NCBI GenBank assembly: GCA_028875055.1
Contig: JAPPGG010000066.1
Location: 62,001 to 126,000 of the forward strand
Length of the DNA stretch: 64,000 bases
Direction: 5' to 3'
DNA from: Chloroflexota bacterium
GTDB lineage: Bacteria > Chloroflexota > Dehalococcoidia > Lucifugimonadales > UBA3495
Part shown: one piece after another, positions 1 to 8,748 of the stretch
Layout: every line of letters begins with the position of its first letter
How positions within the stretch are numbered: the first letter of the stretch is position 1
Position numbers and translations under genes: made by a program
The notes under the pieces: model-generated
The model's database searches: none
Seen by the model: the letters and a program-made list of their open reading frames with translations, nothing else
Told to the model about the DNA's origin: nothing

Positions 1-1
1 G

Positions 2-1363
2 GCCATAGCCAGCGGCGAACGAGCCTTCAAGCACGGCCCCTGGTCAACAATGCCAGACTCGGATCGGGGCAAGATTCTATGGCGTATTGCCGACATCGTG
101 GAGGAGCGGCGGATGGAACTGGGGCTGATGGAGTCCATCTCCAACGGCCGGCCCATTTCCGAGACCTCTTCCCAGATGCTGGTGGTGGCCAGTTACTTCC
201 GGTATTTCGCGGGCTTCTGCGACAAAATCCAGGGTTCAACCGTCCCTACTGACCGAGGGCACCTGAACTATACCGTTCGCGTCCCCCTGGGCGTGGTTGG
301 CCAGTTGACGCCCTGGAACCATCCCCTGATGATTGCGTCCAAGAAGCTGGCTCCCGCCCTGGCAGCGGGTTGCGTAGTTGTGCTGAAGCCTTCCGAGTGG
401 GCGCCTTTGACTCCCACTGAAATCGGCAATATAGCCCTGGAAGCAGGACTGCCGCCCGGCGTATTGAACATCGTCAACGGCTTCGGACCCTCGGCCGGTA
501 AGGCCCTGGCCGCGGACCGCCGGCTGGGCAAACTGGACCTCACGGGTGGTACTGAGACGGGGCGCGCTGTTGGGGAGGTGGTGGGACGCAACCTTATCCC
601 CTTCCAGGCTGAGCTGGGGGGTAAGGCGCCTGTCATTGTGTTCCCCGACGCCAACCTGGACGACGCGGTCAACGGCTGCGCATTCGCGTCATTCGTGGCC
701 TCAGGCCAAACCTGTATTCAAGGTTCCAGGGCCGTGGTACACCGTTCCATTTACGACCAGTTCGTGGAACAGTTGTCGGCTAAGGTGGCAGGCATTCGCA
801 TAGGCGACCCCACCGAATTCGACACCCAGATGGGACCCGTCGTGTCCAAGCCGTCTTACAACCGCATCCTCGATTACGTAAATGGCGCCCGGGACGAGGG
901 CGCCAGGGTGGCGCACGGCGGCAAGCATCCCGAGGGCAGCCAGTACGCCAAGGGCTATTTCATAGAACCGACGGTGCTGGCGGACGTCCGACCAAGGATG
1001 AAGGTAGCCCAGGAGGAGATTTTCGGGCCGGTGGTGTGTGTCATTCCCTTCGAAACCGAGGAGGAGGCTGTTGCCATTGCCAATGACATCCCCTACGGGC
1101 TGGGTTGTTCAATCTGGACGCGGGACGTGGCCCGTGCCCACCGGGTGGCGGGCGAAGTGGAAGCGGGAATAGTCTGGATCAACGACCACCACCGGCTGCA
1201 CCCCGGCATCCCCTGGGGCGGATTCAAGGACAGCGGTTACGGACGAGAGGGCAGCTTCGACTTCATTAACGAATATACCGCGCCCAAGTACGTTTGTGTG
1301 CGCGTGGAACCCCAGGGCTTTGACTGGTATGCCAATAGCGGCCCGGGACAGCGGCTGAACTGA
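2..1363 (+). CDS. NAD(P)-dependent aldehyde dehydrogenase, 5'-truncated by window edge
   Basis: Oxidises an aldehyde to the acid with NAD(P). The reading frame is open and looks coding back to base 2 (AIASGERAFKHGPWST precedes the first ATG at 50), so the true start lies outside the window. ALDH hallmarks are present in order: PWNHP with the oxyanion Asn, the nucleotide-binding LTGGTETG segment, ELGGKAP with the general-base Glu, GQTCIQGSR with the catalytic Cys, and EEIFGPV near the C-terminus. It reads like the broad betaine/aminomuconate-semialdehyde type; the substrate cannot be told. A strong terminator follows at 1429-1458, so it is probably the last gene of its transcript. Confidence 0.93.
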   Translation, partial: AIASGERAFKHGPWSTMPDSDRGKILWRIADIVEERRMELGLMESISNGRPISETSSQMLVVASYFRYFAGFCDKIQGSTVPTDRGHLNYTVRVPLGVVGQLTPWNHPLMIASKKLAPALAAGCVVVLKPSEWAPLTPTEIGNIALEAGLPPGVLNIVNGFGPSAGKALAADRRLGKLDLTGGTETGRAVGEVVGRNLIPFQAELGGKAPVIVFPDANLDDAVNGCAFASFVASGQTCIQGSRAVVHRSIYDQFVEQLSAKVAGIRIGDPTEFDTQMGPVVSKPSYNRILDYVNGARDEGARVAHGGKHPEGSQYAKGYFIEPTVLADVRPRMKVAQEEIFGPVVCVIPFETEEEAVAIANDIPYGLGCSIWTRDVARAHRVAGEVEAGIVWINDHHRLHPGIPWGGFKDSGYGREGSFDFINEYTAPKYVCVRVEPQGFDWYANSGPGQRLN

Positions 1364-1428
1364 AGCCGTCCCCCGGTAAAAATACCGTCGAGTACTTGAA
1401 TGGACTTCAATGCATGGACGGGTTTGAG

Positions 1429-1458
1429 GGGCAGCCTCGTCGGCTGCCCTGTTCTTTT
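1429..1458 (+). terminator. Rho-independent terminator after aldehyde dehydrogenase
   Basis: Perfect 8-bp stem GGGCAGCC / GGCTGCCC with a 5-nt loop, followed by TGTTCTTTT, 66 bases after the stop codon. Confidence 0.8.
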
Positions 1459-1564
1459 GCCTTTCAGAGTGGAACAGCAGGCTTTCACGGTCGCGCTGGT
1501 CACCCCTTTCCCCATTTGCTAGAATAGCCCCGACAATAACCCCGATTTTGTGGGAGGAATTTTC

Positions 1565-2209
1565 ATGGACCTGCACTATGATGGCGAAGTGAAAATCGCC
1601 AGGATAAACATGGGCCCCTACGACAATAACGGATACATCGTGGTGTGCCCGGAGACCAACGAGGGCATCATCATCGACACCCCTGCCGAACCGGAAAAGC
1701 TGATAAACCAGGTTGGGGATGTCCAGATCAAGGCCATCCTGATTACCCACAAACACCAGGACCACCTGCATGGTTTCCACGAGATCACCGGCGCCATAGG
1801 CGCTCCGGTAGCGGTCCACGCCGACGACGTGGACGGCCTGCCCCGCGCGCCCGAGACCGTTTTAAACGACGGAGACAGCATCACCTTCGGCAACCGGACG
1901 GTCCAGGTTATTTTTACTCCGGGTCACACCGAAGGAGCGAGTTGTTTCCTGGTTGGCAACCACCTGTTCTCCGGCGACACCCTGTTCCCCGGCGGCCCCG
2001 GCAAAACTCGAAGCCCTGAACTCCTGCAGCAGATTCTGGGTAGCATCAGTTCCAAGCTGCTTACCTTGGCGGACGATGTGGCGGTTTACCCAGGCCACGG
2101 CCCGATGGACACCACCATCGGAGAGGCTCGCCGGCGGTACCAGGTATTCACGTCCAAGTCCCACGCGCCCGACCTGTTCGGCGACATTGACTGGCTGGAA
2201 ACGGAATAG
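1565..2209 (+). CDS. MBL-fold metallo-hydrolase (glyoxalase II-like)
   Basis: A 214-residue cytoplasmic metallo-beta-lactamase-fold hydrolase. Metal ligands are visible: H62-K-H64-Q-D66-H67, H121 in PGHTEG, D138 in SGDTLF and H178 in YPGHG, the order found in glyoxalase II-like thioester hydrolases. It is shorter than classical glyoxalase II (about 250) and lacks that enzyme's C-terminal helical domain. The ATG at 1565 is chosen because GGAGGAA sits 6 nt upstream; an in-frame GTG at 1550 overlaps this Shine-Dalgarno and is less likely. Substrate unknown. Confidence 0.9.
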   Translation: MDLHYDGEVKIARINMGPYDNNGYIVVCPETNEGIIIDTPAEPEKLINQVGDVQIKAILITHKHQDHLHGFHEITGAIGAPVAVHADDVDGLPRAPETVLNDGDSITFGNRTVQVIFTPGHTEGASCFLVGNHLFSGDTLFPGGPGKTRSPELLQQILGSISSKLLTLADDVAVYPGHGPMDTTIGEARRRYQVFTSKSHAPDLFGDIDWLETE

Positions 2210-2215
2210 AAAGCA

Positions 2216-2760
2216 TCGGGGACGTGCTGGAATTGCCTGATGGCCGTGTCAAGTTCTTAAATGCGCTGCCCTGGGTCCTTCGATTGCCGTGGAGGCCTTG
2301 ACCCACTCTAGTTTGCCCGAACACTTGCGCAAGGGACCGGCGGGGCCTCCCGCGGGAATTTCATCGTCATTCCGGGCCTGGTCCTTGCTGGAGCAGGGAA
2401 CGATCTAGGAACCCCTGTTCGCTGTCGGTAGTGCGCCCGATGGTTTGCCGCAAAGGGGAGGGTCCTTCCCCTTGAGGACACGCAGGGTTGAGCGCGGCTT
2501 CAGGGGGCCGTGCGCCTGGTCGTTGTTGACGTTCCATCCGCAAACTACCCGGGATCAGAGTGACGAGAAACAGTTCAGGGTTGATATTCGCGGGCACCCG
2601 GATCTCGTAATAGGGGCGCAGGCCGGAATCCAGCAAGGCTGACAGTGAATGCAGGCCAATCGTAGCAACAAGCCCCGGATGCCGGCCTTCGCTGGTATAA
2701 CGGGACGGGCTGTCCGGGAGACTCCGCCAACCCTGAACCGTTTGAAGGCTGAGCCAAAAA
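2216..2760. other. Gene-free stretch with repeat copies
   Basis: About 545 bases with no credible gene; the small open frames have no ribosome site and no family resemblance. It holds one half of an 18-bp exact repeat (2287-2304, matching 11573-11590) and a reverse-oriented copy of repeat family R1 (2581-2710). Confidence 0.6.
2581..2710 (-). repeat. Intergenic repeat R1, copy B (reverse orientation)
   Basis: The reverse complement matches 29760-29870 by eye, sharing the blocks TCACTGTCAGCCTTGCTGGA, GCCGGCATCC and GAATATCAAC in the same order. The ends carry inverted CCGGCATCC / GGATTCCGG elements, so a single strand can fold into a hairpin. A shorter copy is at 60924-61010. Confidence 0.75.
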
Positions 2761-2789
2761 TTGACAAATGCCGCACCGATGGTTATCAT
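2761..2789 (+). promoter_or_regulatory. Sigma70-type promoter for the small protein and M16 peptidase
   Basis: Consensus -35 TTGACA (2761-2766), 17-bp spacer, -10 TATCAT (2784-2789). Predicted start is near 2796, giving a leader of about 63 nt before the ATG at 2859. Confidence 0.75.
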
Positions 2790-2796
2790 ACTTGGT

Positions 2797-2816
2797 TGTG
2801 ATATACAGTATCATCA
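2797..2816. promoter_or_regulatory. Imperfect dyad at the predicted transcription start (candidate operator)
   Basis: GTGATATAC-A-GTATCATCAC is an imperfect palindrome right at the predicted start of the promoter at 2761-2789. Position and symmetry suggest a repressor site. No regulator gene is adjacent. Confidence 0.35.
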
Positions 2817-2858
2817 CATTATCAACTAGCGAGTTTTTGGAGAAAGGAGAGAGGAAAC

Positions 2859-3065
2859 ATGGCAGAATTCACCGCTTACAGCTTCAAGGCACGCCGGCAG
2901 GTCCCGGTCAACGACGTCAAGCTGGTACGCTACAAGAATGGGCGCTATGGCATACAGGGTCAGGCCGGCGAGGGTCCCGAGTGCGTAGTATCCAAGATGA
3001 TCAGCACCGCCCAGGCCGAGGAGATGCAGGCCGCAGGGTACGCGGTCAACGACATGTCCGGATAG
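2859..3065 (+). CDS. Small conserved-looking protein, degenerate zinc-ribbon (DUF5679-like)
   Basis: A 68-residue cytoplasmic protein with a clear ribosome site (GGAGAGAGGAAAC before the ATG) and a strong promoter. The frame AYSFKARRQV...VRYKNGR...QGQAG resembles, from memory, the small Chloroflexota DUF5679 zinc-ribbon proteins (AYCxKCR...KNGRPAxQG...CPxCG). Here the expected paired cysteines are Ser, Ala, Gly and one remaining Cys, so zinc binding is probably lost. The stop codon is followed at once by the open frame of the M16 peptidase, so the two are likely co-transcribed. Function unknown; family assignment tentative. Confidence 0.65.
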   Translation: MAEFTAYSFKARRQVPVNDVKLVRYKNGRYGIQGQAGEGPECVVSKMISTAQAEEMQAAGYAVNDMSG

Positions 3066-3149
3066 GTGGACGGCGATTACAACAGTGAGCAGGCCGGTTC
3101 CAGCAATGTAAGCTCGCGATCATTCCGCGATTATCCTTCCGAGGTACAG

Positions 3150-4424
3150 ATGTTCCAGCGCACCGTATTGGACAATCATTTGAGGGTCCTGTCCTCCTCC
3201 ATGCCCCATTCGACGTCGGTCTCCGTCACCATTACCGTTGGGGCCGGATCCCGCTACGAGCCAGATGACCTGGCGGGTCTATCCCACTTCCTGGAACACC
3301 TGCCCTTCAAGGGAACTGAGAACTGGCCCACTGCCCGACACATCAGCGAAGCCATAGAAGGAGTCGGCGGCATTCTAAACGCCGGCACCGACCGGGAAGT
3401 GACAGTCTTCTGGTGCAAGGTGGCAAGGCTCCATTTCAACCAGGCCTTCGCGGTACTGCTGGACTTGGTGCTGCACCCCATCCTCGACCCGGTTGAGATG
3501 GAGAAGGAGCGAGAGGTAATCCAGGAAGAACTCCGGATGACCTACGACTACCCCTGCCACCGGGTGGACCTCCTTTTTGATGAATTGCTATGGCCGGACC
3601 AGGCCATGGGACGGGACGTCGGGGGTACCATAGAGTCGGTGAACAGCATCAACCTGGGCCATATCCGGGACTACATGGACCAGCAGTACAACCCGGCCAA
3701 TACCGTCATTGCTGTCGCCGGCAACGTGGACCATGACGAGGTAGTTGCCACAGTCAACGATGCCACTCATCACTGGCGCCCTCGCGAATCGCTGCAATGG
3801 CAGCCCGTGCGCGATTACTATGAGGAAAGGGGAATCGGTTCAATCGCTCGGGTAGAGGACCGTCAGTCCGACCAGTGCCATATCTGCCTGGGCTTGCCAG
3901 GCATTTCATTGACTGACCCGGACCGGTATGCTCTCGCCATTCTCAACGGAGTTCTGGGCGACGGCATGAGCAGCCGCCTGTTTCTTAACCTGCGGGAGGA
4001 GCAGGGCCTGGCGTATGACGTATCCAGTTCCCTTAACCACTTCCGCGACTGCGGTTCGCTAGTGGTCTATTGTGGCGTGGATCCACGCAAAACACATGAA
4101 GTTGTTCAGGCGACGGTGCGAGAACTGGCGGGAATGCTGGAGACCGTGCCCGATGCGGAACTGAACAAGTCCAGGGAATACACCAAGGGCCGCCTGTTGC
4201 TGAGGATGGAAGACACCCGTGCCGTCGCGTCCTGGCTGGGCGCGCAGGAGATGTTGGTCGGACGGGTTCCCACCATTTACGAGACCATTAATGACCTGGA
4301 CCGAGTTTCGTCGGAGGACCTGGCACGCGTGGGCAACAGGATCCTCGATCCTGACAAGCTCCGGCTGGCGGTGGTGGGGCCACAGAGCAAAGAGCAAGAC
4401 TTGCAGGAATTGCTCCGGTTCTGA
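3150..4424 (+). CDS. M16 family zinc peptidase (processing-peptidase-like)
   Basis: A 424-residue inverzincin. It has the inverted zinc motif HFLEH (46-50) and the third ligand Glu about 76 residues later (E127 in VIQEELRM), then the usual second-half region with GLPGISLTD and GDGMSSRLFLNLREEQGLAYDV. One-domain-pair length fits the M16B group. The open frame extends to a GTG at 3066 directly abutting the upstream stop, but MFQRTVLDNHLRVL at 3150 is the typical family start and has GAGG 5-6 nt upstream. No signal peptide, so a cytoplasmic role in degrading peptides is likely. Probably co-transcribed with the small protein at 2859. Confidence 0.92.
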   Translation: MFQRTVLDNHLRVLSSSMPHSTSVSVTITVGAGSRYEPDDLAGLSHFLEHLPFKGTENWPTARHISEAIEGVGGILNAGTDREVTVFWCKVARLHFNQAFAVLLDLVLHPILDPVEMEKEREVIQEELRMTYDYPCHRVDLLFDELLWPDQAMGRDVGGTIESVNSINLGHIRDYMDQQYNPANTVIAVAGNVDHDEVVATVNDATHHWRPRESLQWQPVRDYYEERGIGSIARVEDRQSDQCHICLGLPGISLTDPDRYALAILNGVLGDGMSSRLFLNLREEQGLAYDVSSSLNHFRDCGSLVVYCGVDPRKTHEVVQATVRELAGMLETVPDAELNKSREYTKGRLLLRMEDTRAVASWLGAQEMLVGRVPTIYETINDLDRVSSEDLARVGNRILDPDKLRLAVVGPQSKEQDLQELLRF

Positions 4425-4505
4425 GTACGACTCCCTGTTCAACCGTGTCCGCGCCGGTTATCCAGATTACCCAATGCGTGTCCCAGGTAGAACCCTTCAA
4501 TAAAA

Positions 4506-4532
4506 TGGCCGCCCTCGAATCGGGGGCGGCCA
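4506..4532. terminator. Bidirectional terminator between convergent genes
   Basis: Stem TGGCCGCC / GGCGGCCA with T-rich flanks on both sides (ACTTTCTT on +, ATTTTATT on -). It sits between the M16 peptidase (+) and the LigB-type dioxygenase (-). Confidence 0.8.
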
Positions 4533-4563
4533 CTTTCTTGGGATCAGGGACGGGATGACCGGG

Positions 4564-5604
4564 CTACTTGAAAACGGCCAGGCACTTGGGGGCGTTGAAG
4601 CTCCAGCACTCGGCCCATTCCAGGTAGTCGGCATGGCGGTTCAGTTCGGCCATGGCGCCCACCAGGCACTGCCAGTTGAGGGTTTCCTGCTGGCCAGACT
4701 CCTCGACCTGGTGCAGGGTCCAGTTCTTCCAGATGTCGTACTCACCCTTGCGCAGGGCGTCCAGGAGCACGCGGTCGGCTTCCAGGTCGGGGTAAACCCA
4801 GCTGTTCTTTTCGGTCAGGAAGGCGTGGGACCAACTGGATGAAGCCATGAGCACTACCCGATAGGGGCTGTCAATCAGGGCGCGGGCGGTGGCCTGACCT
4901 ACCTCGAAACAGCGCGTCGGGGTGGGCGAAGGCGGGTCCAGTTCCTCCGCAAAGACTTCAGCGCCGCCGCGCATCCGGACGACGTTGCTGCCGTAGCAGT
5001 TAACCGCCATGGGGAGCACGGGATAGTTGAACCCCTTGCGGTCCAGGTCCAGGAACAGCAAGGTGTTGGCAAAGGCGTGTCCCAGGCCAGCCTTTTCGTG
5101 CAAGGGCTTGTAGGCGTAGGCCATATCGACGCCCTGCTCGATCAGCCGGCGAGTGAGATAGCGACCAGCGGCCTGATGGCCCGGCACACTGAAGACCTTG
5201 TCCTTTGGTTCGTCCCAAATGTTGGGCCTGTCCCCAATGCGGTGGTAGGGCTGGAAATCGATCTGATCGTAGGCCAGCACGCAGAAGGGAGGAATAATGT
5301 CCTCTCGGAAATTCTCGTACTGGTCGTCGCCCCAAAGCAGGATAAAGTCCGGATCGAAGGCGTCAATTTCCTCCCGAAGCTTTCGGAAGGCATCGAAGAC
5401 CTTGGCCCGGTGGGCCCGGTGAGCGGTTATCCCCTCATCGTCGCCCCACTCAGCCTGCATTTCGGCAGGCCAGTTGGCAGGGTTCTTCATTTCCTCAGGA
5501 ATCCGGTTGGTCTTGAGCATGCGGATAAGGGGCCACGGCTTGTATTCGTCGGGCACCAAACCAGGGGGATAGTGGGTTGCGCCGATACCAAGTATTTCTC
5601 CCAT
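4564..5604 (-). CDS. LigB-type (class III) extradiol ring-cleavage dioxygenase-like protein
   Basis: A 346-residue protein resembling the catalytic subunit of protocatechuate 4,5-dioxygenase-type enzymes, which use Fe(II) to open catecholic rings. Supporting segments are the N-terminal GIGATHYPPG, where the first iron His is expected, FDPDFILLWGDDQYENF, PVLPMAVNCYG, and the ASSSWSHAFL segment with a late His. ATG at 5604 is chosen because GGAGG lies 6 nt upstream; the longer frame to 5640 starts with TTG and has no site. No small LigA-like partner is adjacent, so it may act alone. Substrate unknown. Confidence 0.8.
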   Translation of the reverse strand: MGEILGIGATHYPPGLVPDEYKPWPLIRMLKTNRIPEEMKNPANWPAEMQAEWGDDEGITAHRAHRAKVFDAFRKLREEIDAFDPDFILLWGDDQYENFREDIIPPFCVLAYDQIDFQPYHRIGDRPNIWDEPKDKVFSVPGHQAAGRYLTRRLIEQGVDMAYAYKPLHEKAGLGHAFANTLLFLDLDRKGFNYPVLPMAVNCYGSNVVRMRGGAEVFAEELDPPSPTPTRCFEVGQATARALIDSPYRVVLMASSSWSHAFLTEKNSWVYPDLEADRVLLDALRKGEYDIWKNWTLHQVEESGQQETLNWQCLVGAMAELNRHADYLEWAECWSFNAPKCLAVFK

Positions 5605-5899
5605 AAAATCCTCCAACAGGGCGACTCCTTGCCCTCGCAATAGGTACGGCCATAGGTGTGTTGCTTCCGGAATTATAGGTTTGGCCGGACAGAGCAGTCA
5701 ACAGAGGCCAATCCAATTCAGGGTTCTTAAACTACTCAGCCGGACTCCCTTTTTTCATTGGCCGGGGCTAGTCAAAGGCCCCAGGTATCGTTCAACCGGC
5801 CTGGCATGGGCATTCCGCAGGAGAAAACCCCGAAAGGGAACCGGAGTCTTCCATAGACATTCGAGAGCTCCTGCAAGCCCATGCCTTAACTGCTGAAGT

Positions 5900-6298
5900 T
5901 CACACCCTTTCCTCAGGACTTATCAGACTCTCAGCTCTCGGCCGGTCCTCTGGCGACGTGGAAAGGGCAATGGTCGCGAACCCGTCCTTGCGGTCCAGGA
6001 TATGGGCGCTGCGAATATTGATGCCGGCCTCGCTGAAGCGTTGAGCCACTCGGGCCAGTGCGCCGGCCTCGTCTTTCAACCGTACCAGCAGGGCGTCATC
6101 GGTTACCGCGGAGTAGCCCGCATCCGCCAGGGCCGTTAGCGCCCGGTCTGTGTCGTCAGTGCTGATGATGATGGTGCCATGTTCTCCGTCAACCTGGGTG
6201 TTAATGGACTCCAGGTTGACGCTGGCCTGGGCCAGCGTGTTGGTAATGTCGGCAAGAACGCCCACTTCGTCGCGGGCCATAATGACTATGCGTTCCAA
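5900..6298 (-). CDS. Tandem ACT-domain protein
   Basis: A 132-residue protein made almost wholly of two ACT modules: residues 1-65 (IVIMARDEVGVLADITNTLA) and 68-130 (LLVRLKDEAGALARVAQRF...INIRSAHIL). ACT domains bind amino acids and usually regulate amino-acid enzymes. It starts with TTG at 6298, supported by GGAGGAG 5-6 nt upstream. It lies 44 nt downstream of the PLP decarboxylase gene on the same strand, so it may report the level of that enzyme's substrate or product. No catalytic domain is attached. Confidence 0.88.
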   Translation of the reverse strand: MERIVIMARDEVGVLADITNTLAQASVNLESINTQVDGEHGTIIISTDDTDRALTALADAGYSAVTDDALLVRLKDEAGALARVAQRFSEAGINIRSAHILDRKDGFATIALSTSPEDRPRAESLISPEERV

Positions 6299-6342
6299 TC
6301 AAACTCCTCCATTCCGATTGTGGATTTGGCGATCCGGCGACG

Positions 6343-7470
6343 TCAGCCCGCGATCTGGTCAGTCACGAGGCATTCGTCCACCAGCTGATCGACCAACTGG
6401 CGGGTTACGTGGGGCATGGCAATCAGGTGAGCAATGTCCCGATAGGGGGCCAGCTGCCACTTGCTGACAACTGCCGGGTCCGGCCTGGGGAAGACCACGG
6501 TCACCGAGTTGCGGTTGCGCCAGGCTGGAATGCCGCTGTCATTGAATCGTTGTACCGCGTACTCTGCCACAGACAGCATTTCGGCCACGACATCGGTCAG
6601 GCCTTCAACTCCGAGCCTCTCCAGCGCATACCACAAGACCAGGGGCGTCCAGGCATTTCGGGAACCGGGAATGGTGGTGTCCATTACCCCGACGTACTCC
6701 ACCGAGCGCGATATGCGGGCAACGTATTCCTTCCTGGTGAGGACGACGCCGCAGGGTATCGGAGAGCCAATCAACTTATGGCCACTGACGGCCAGACTGT
6801 CGGCGCCTTCGTCGAAACCGTAGGGCTGCGCGCCGGCGACAAAGGGGAGAATCATGCCGCTGAGGGCCGCATCCGAGTGGATGTATGACTGCCGGATGGC
6901 CAGGTCATCCAGAATCTGGCGCACCTTCCGAAGATCGTCCACTGCTCCCTTCATAGTGGTACCGATGTTGGCCATCATGATAACGGGAACATCGCGATTG
7001 ATGCGGATGGTCTCGTAAAGGTCTTCGTAGTCAATCTCGCCGTTATCAAGGCTCTTGATCATGATGTTGCGCATGTTCAGCACCTGCATGATCTTCAGGA
7101 TGCTGTAGTGCGTGTCCTGGGAGAAATAGACCACACCCTGGGGATGCAGTTCCCGGGCCATGTAGAGGCCGTACATGTTGCCCTCGGTGCCGCCCGTGGT
7201 CACATAACCCCAGGCATCGTCCGGGTCCAGGCGCATCAGGCTTGCGAAATTGCCTACCACTTCGCGTTCGAACTCGTGGCTGTTGACCCGGTAGTTGGTG
7301 CCGTGAAAGGGGTCGCCCACGTTGTTGGCATTGAACTGCAGGAAGGGCAGGATTTCGTCGTAATCAAAGTCAAAGTTGACCGGATAACCCAGGGCACAGG
7401 CGGAGGCTTCCTCATAAGTCTCCCACAAAGCATCCAACCGGGCTCTCGCTTCACTGGTCAATTCCTTCAT
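6343..7470 (-). CDS. PLP-dependent histidine (or serine) decarboxylase family protein
   Basis: A 375-residue group II PLP decarboxylase. Features: TTGGTEGNMYG (92-101) for the phosphate and ring region, H121 in SQDTHYS for ring stacking, HSDAAL with D200 pairing the pyridine nitrogen, and SGHKLIGSP with the Schiff-base K232. These are hallmarks of bacterial histidine decarboxylase and its plant serine-decarboxylase relatives, and the length is typical. The likely product is histamine or ethanolamine; which one cannot be told from sequence. GGGAGG sits about 10 nt before the ATG. The tandem ACT protein follows 44 nt downstream. Confidence 0.88.
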   Translation of the reverse strand: MKELTSEARARLDALWETYEEASACALGYPVNFDFDYDEILPFLQFNANNVGDPFHGTNYRVNSHEFEREVVGNFASLMRLDPDDAWGYVTTGGTEGNMYGLYMARELHPQGVVYFSQDTHYSILKIMQVLNMRNIMIKSLDNGEIDYEDLYETIRINRDVPVIMMANIGTTMKGAVDDLRKVRQILDDLAIRQSYIHSDAALSGMILPFVAGAQPYGFDEGADSLAVSGHKLIGSPIPCGVVLTRKEYVARISRSVEYVGVMDTTIPGSRNAWTPLVLWYALERLGVEGLTDVVAEMLSVAEYAVQRFNDSGIPAWRNRNSVTVVFPRPDPAVVSKWQLAPYRDIAHLIAMPHVTRQLVDQLVDECLVTDQIAG

Positions 7471-7717
7471 CGATTCACACCTCCCGTTCCCGAATTCCCC
7501 TCAGGGGATGCCGGACCACTATCGGCGGCCATCTTCCAATACCATTGTACCATCGGGTCAGCCCGGTTCTTTCGTCACGGTTAGGGCTTTCAATGGGCCC
7601 GGACGCGCAAGGCTAAAGATGCGTCCGGAGCCGCAAGGCGGGTTGCGTGGTATTATCTGGCCAGAACCCGCCGGGAAATGGAATCTTCCTGGAGAGTAGA
7701 GAGAGGAGCAGAAGCAA

Positions 7718-8137
7718 ATGTCGGAAAAACCCTTTATTGACTTTGACCAGGCCCAGGCAGCCATGAAGGCGATAATCGAAGAGGCGACCAAGCCCGGGGG
7801 AATGCCGGTGGCAATTTCGATAGTGGACGATGCGGGAAATATGGTGGCCTACGCCCAGATGGACCACGTCCGGCTGTACGCCCGACGCCACGCCTTCAGG
7901 AAAGCCTACACTGCGGCAATTATGGGCATGGACACGGGAGCTCACGGCGAGCAGCTTAAGGAACGGGGCCGCACCGTGAGCGATTACGGCGACCCCAGCC
8001 TGACTCCCGGGGAAGGCGGTGTGGTGGTCAAGTCCAGGGACGGAATAATCATGGGGGGAATCGGTGTGGGCGGCTACCTGATTCGGGACGAGGAACTGGC
8101 CATGATTGGCCTGAATGCGATGAACATTGGCGGCTGA
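7718..8137 (+). CDS. GlcG/HbpS-family (DUF336) heme-binding-like protein
   Basis: A 139-residue protein of the GlcG/HbpS family. Seen are the N-terminal FDQAQAAMKAIIEEA helix, ISIVDDAGNMVAYAQMD, AFRKAYTAA and the terminal GGIGVGGYLIRDEELA. Members are found beside glycolate, diol and aromatic catabolic genes and bind heme or small organics; the exact role is unsettled. AGAGAGGAGCAGAAGCAA precedes the ATG. No partner enzyme is directly adjacent; the next gene is a VOC protein 95 bases away. Confidence 0.88.
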   Translation: MSEKPFIDFDQAQAAMKAIIEEATKPGGMPVAISIVDDAGNMVAYAQMDHVRLYARRHAFRKAYTAAIMGMDTGAHGEQLKERGRTVSDYGDPSLTPGEGGVVVKSRDGIIMGGIGVGGYLIRDEELAMIGLNAMNIGG

Positions 8138-8232
8138 TTGACCGTAACCCTTGCCTGTAATATATTTCGTTTAACCATTCGGGGCAGGAAAGCGATGCTT
8201 TTGACCGAATACTTTCAGGAGAGGTGATTACC

Positions 8233-8634
8233 ATGCCGGAACGCAACCCTTATATGCCCACCTTTGCCAAGGGCAGCATTAAAGTCAGCATGATCCAGCA
8301 TACCAACGTGGAGACCAGCGACGTGCCCCGGAGCCAGGAGTGGTACGGCAAGGTGTTCGGCGCGGAGTGGACGGAAGACGGGCCGCGCTACCTGAAGATG
8401 GGGAACACGGAAGTGCACCTGCACATGGAAGCCAATCCGCAGCCTCATCCCACCAACCATTTTGCGGTGGAAGTGGAGGACTGGGACGCCTGGGTGTCCA
8501 ACCTCAACGAGGTGGGGGTCAACTTTGAGGCGGGCCGGGAGCCCAAGCTGAACGACAGTGGCAAGCTGGCCGGCTTTGTTCGCGACCCGGACGGCAACTT
8601 GATTGAGGTGATGTACCACGCCGAGTGGCACTAG
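8233..8634 (+). CDS. VOC-family (glyoxalase/bleomycin-resistance fold) protein
   Basis: A 133-residue single vicinal-oxygen-chelate protein. It begins a first beta-alpha-beta unit with SMIQHTNVETSDVPRSQEWYGKVFG and ends with FVRDPDGNLIEVMYH, giving candidate metal ligands His (IQHTN), His in TNHFAVEV and Glu in LIEVM. It might be an isomerase, lyase or dioxygenase-like enzyme. AGGAGAGG is 8 nt upstream of the ATG at 8233; a GTG at 8224 overlaps that site and is rejected. Confidence 0.88.
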   Translation: MPERNPYMPTFAKGSIKVSMIQHTNVETSDVPRSQEWYGKVFGAEWTEDGPRYLKMGNTEVHLHMEANPQPHPTNHFAVEVEDWDAWVSNLNEVGVNFEAGREPKLNDSGKLAGFVRDPDGNLIEVMYHAEWH

Positions 8635-8661
8635 AGTTCCAGAAACCTGTCCGAACGCGAG

Positions 8662-8700
8662 ACTCCCTCGGGGAAGCTGGTTCCCCGAGGGAGTTTTCTC
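8662..8700 (+). terminator. Strong intrinsic terminator
   Basis: A 14-bp perfect stem (8662-8675 with 8681-8694), 5-nt loop GCTGG, then TTTTCTC. It follows the VOC gene at 8233. Confidence 0.9.
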
Positions 8701-8748
8701 TGGTTTGCTGAGGCAAATCCGCAGTGGCGCCGCCGGAATGAAGGGCGG

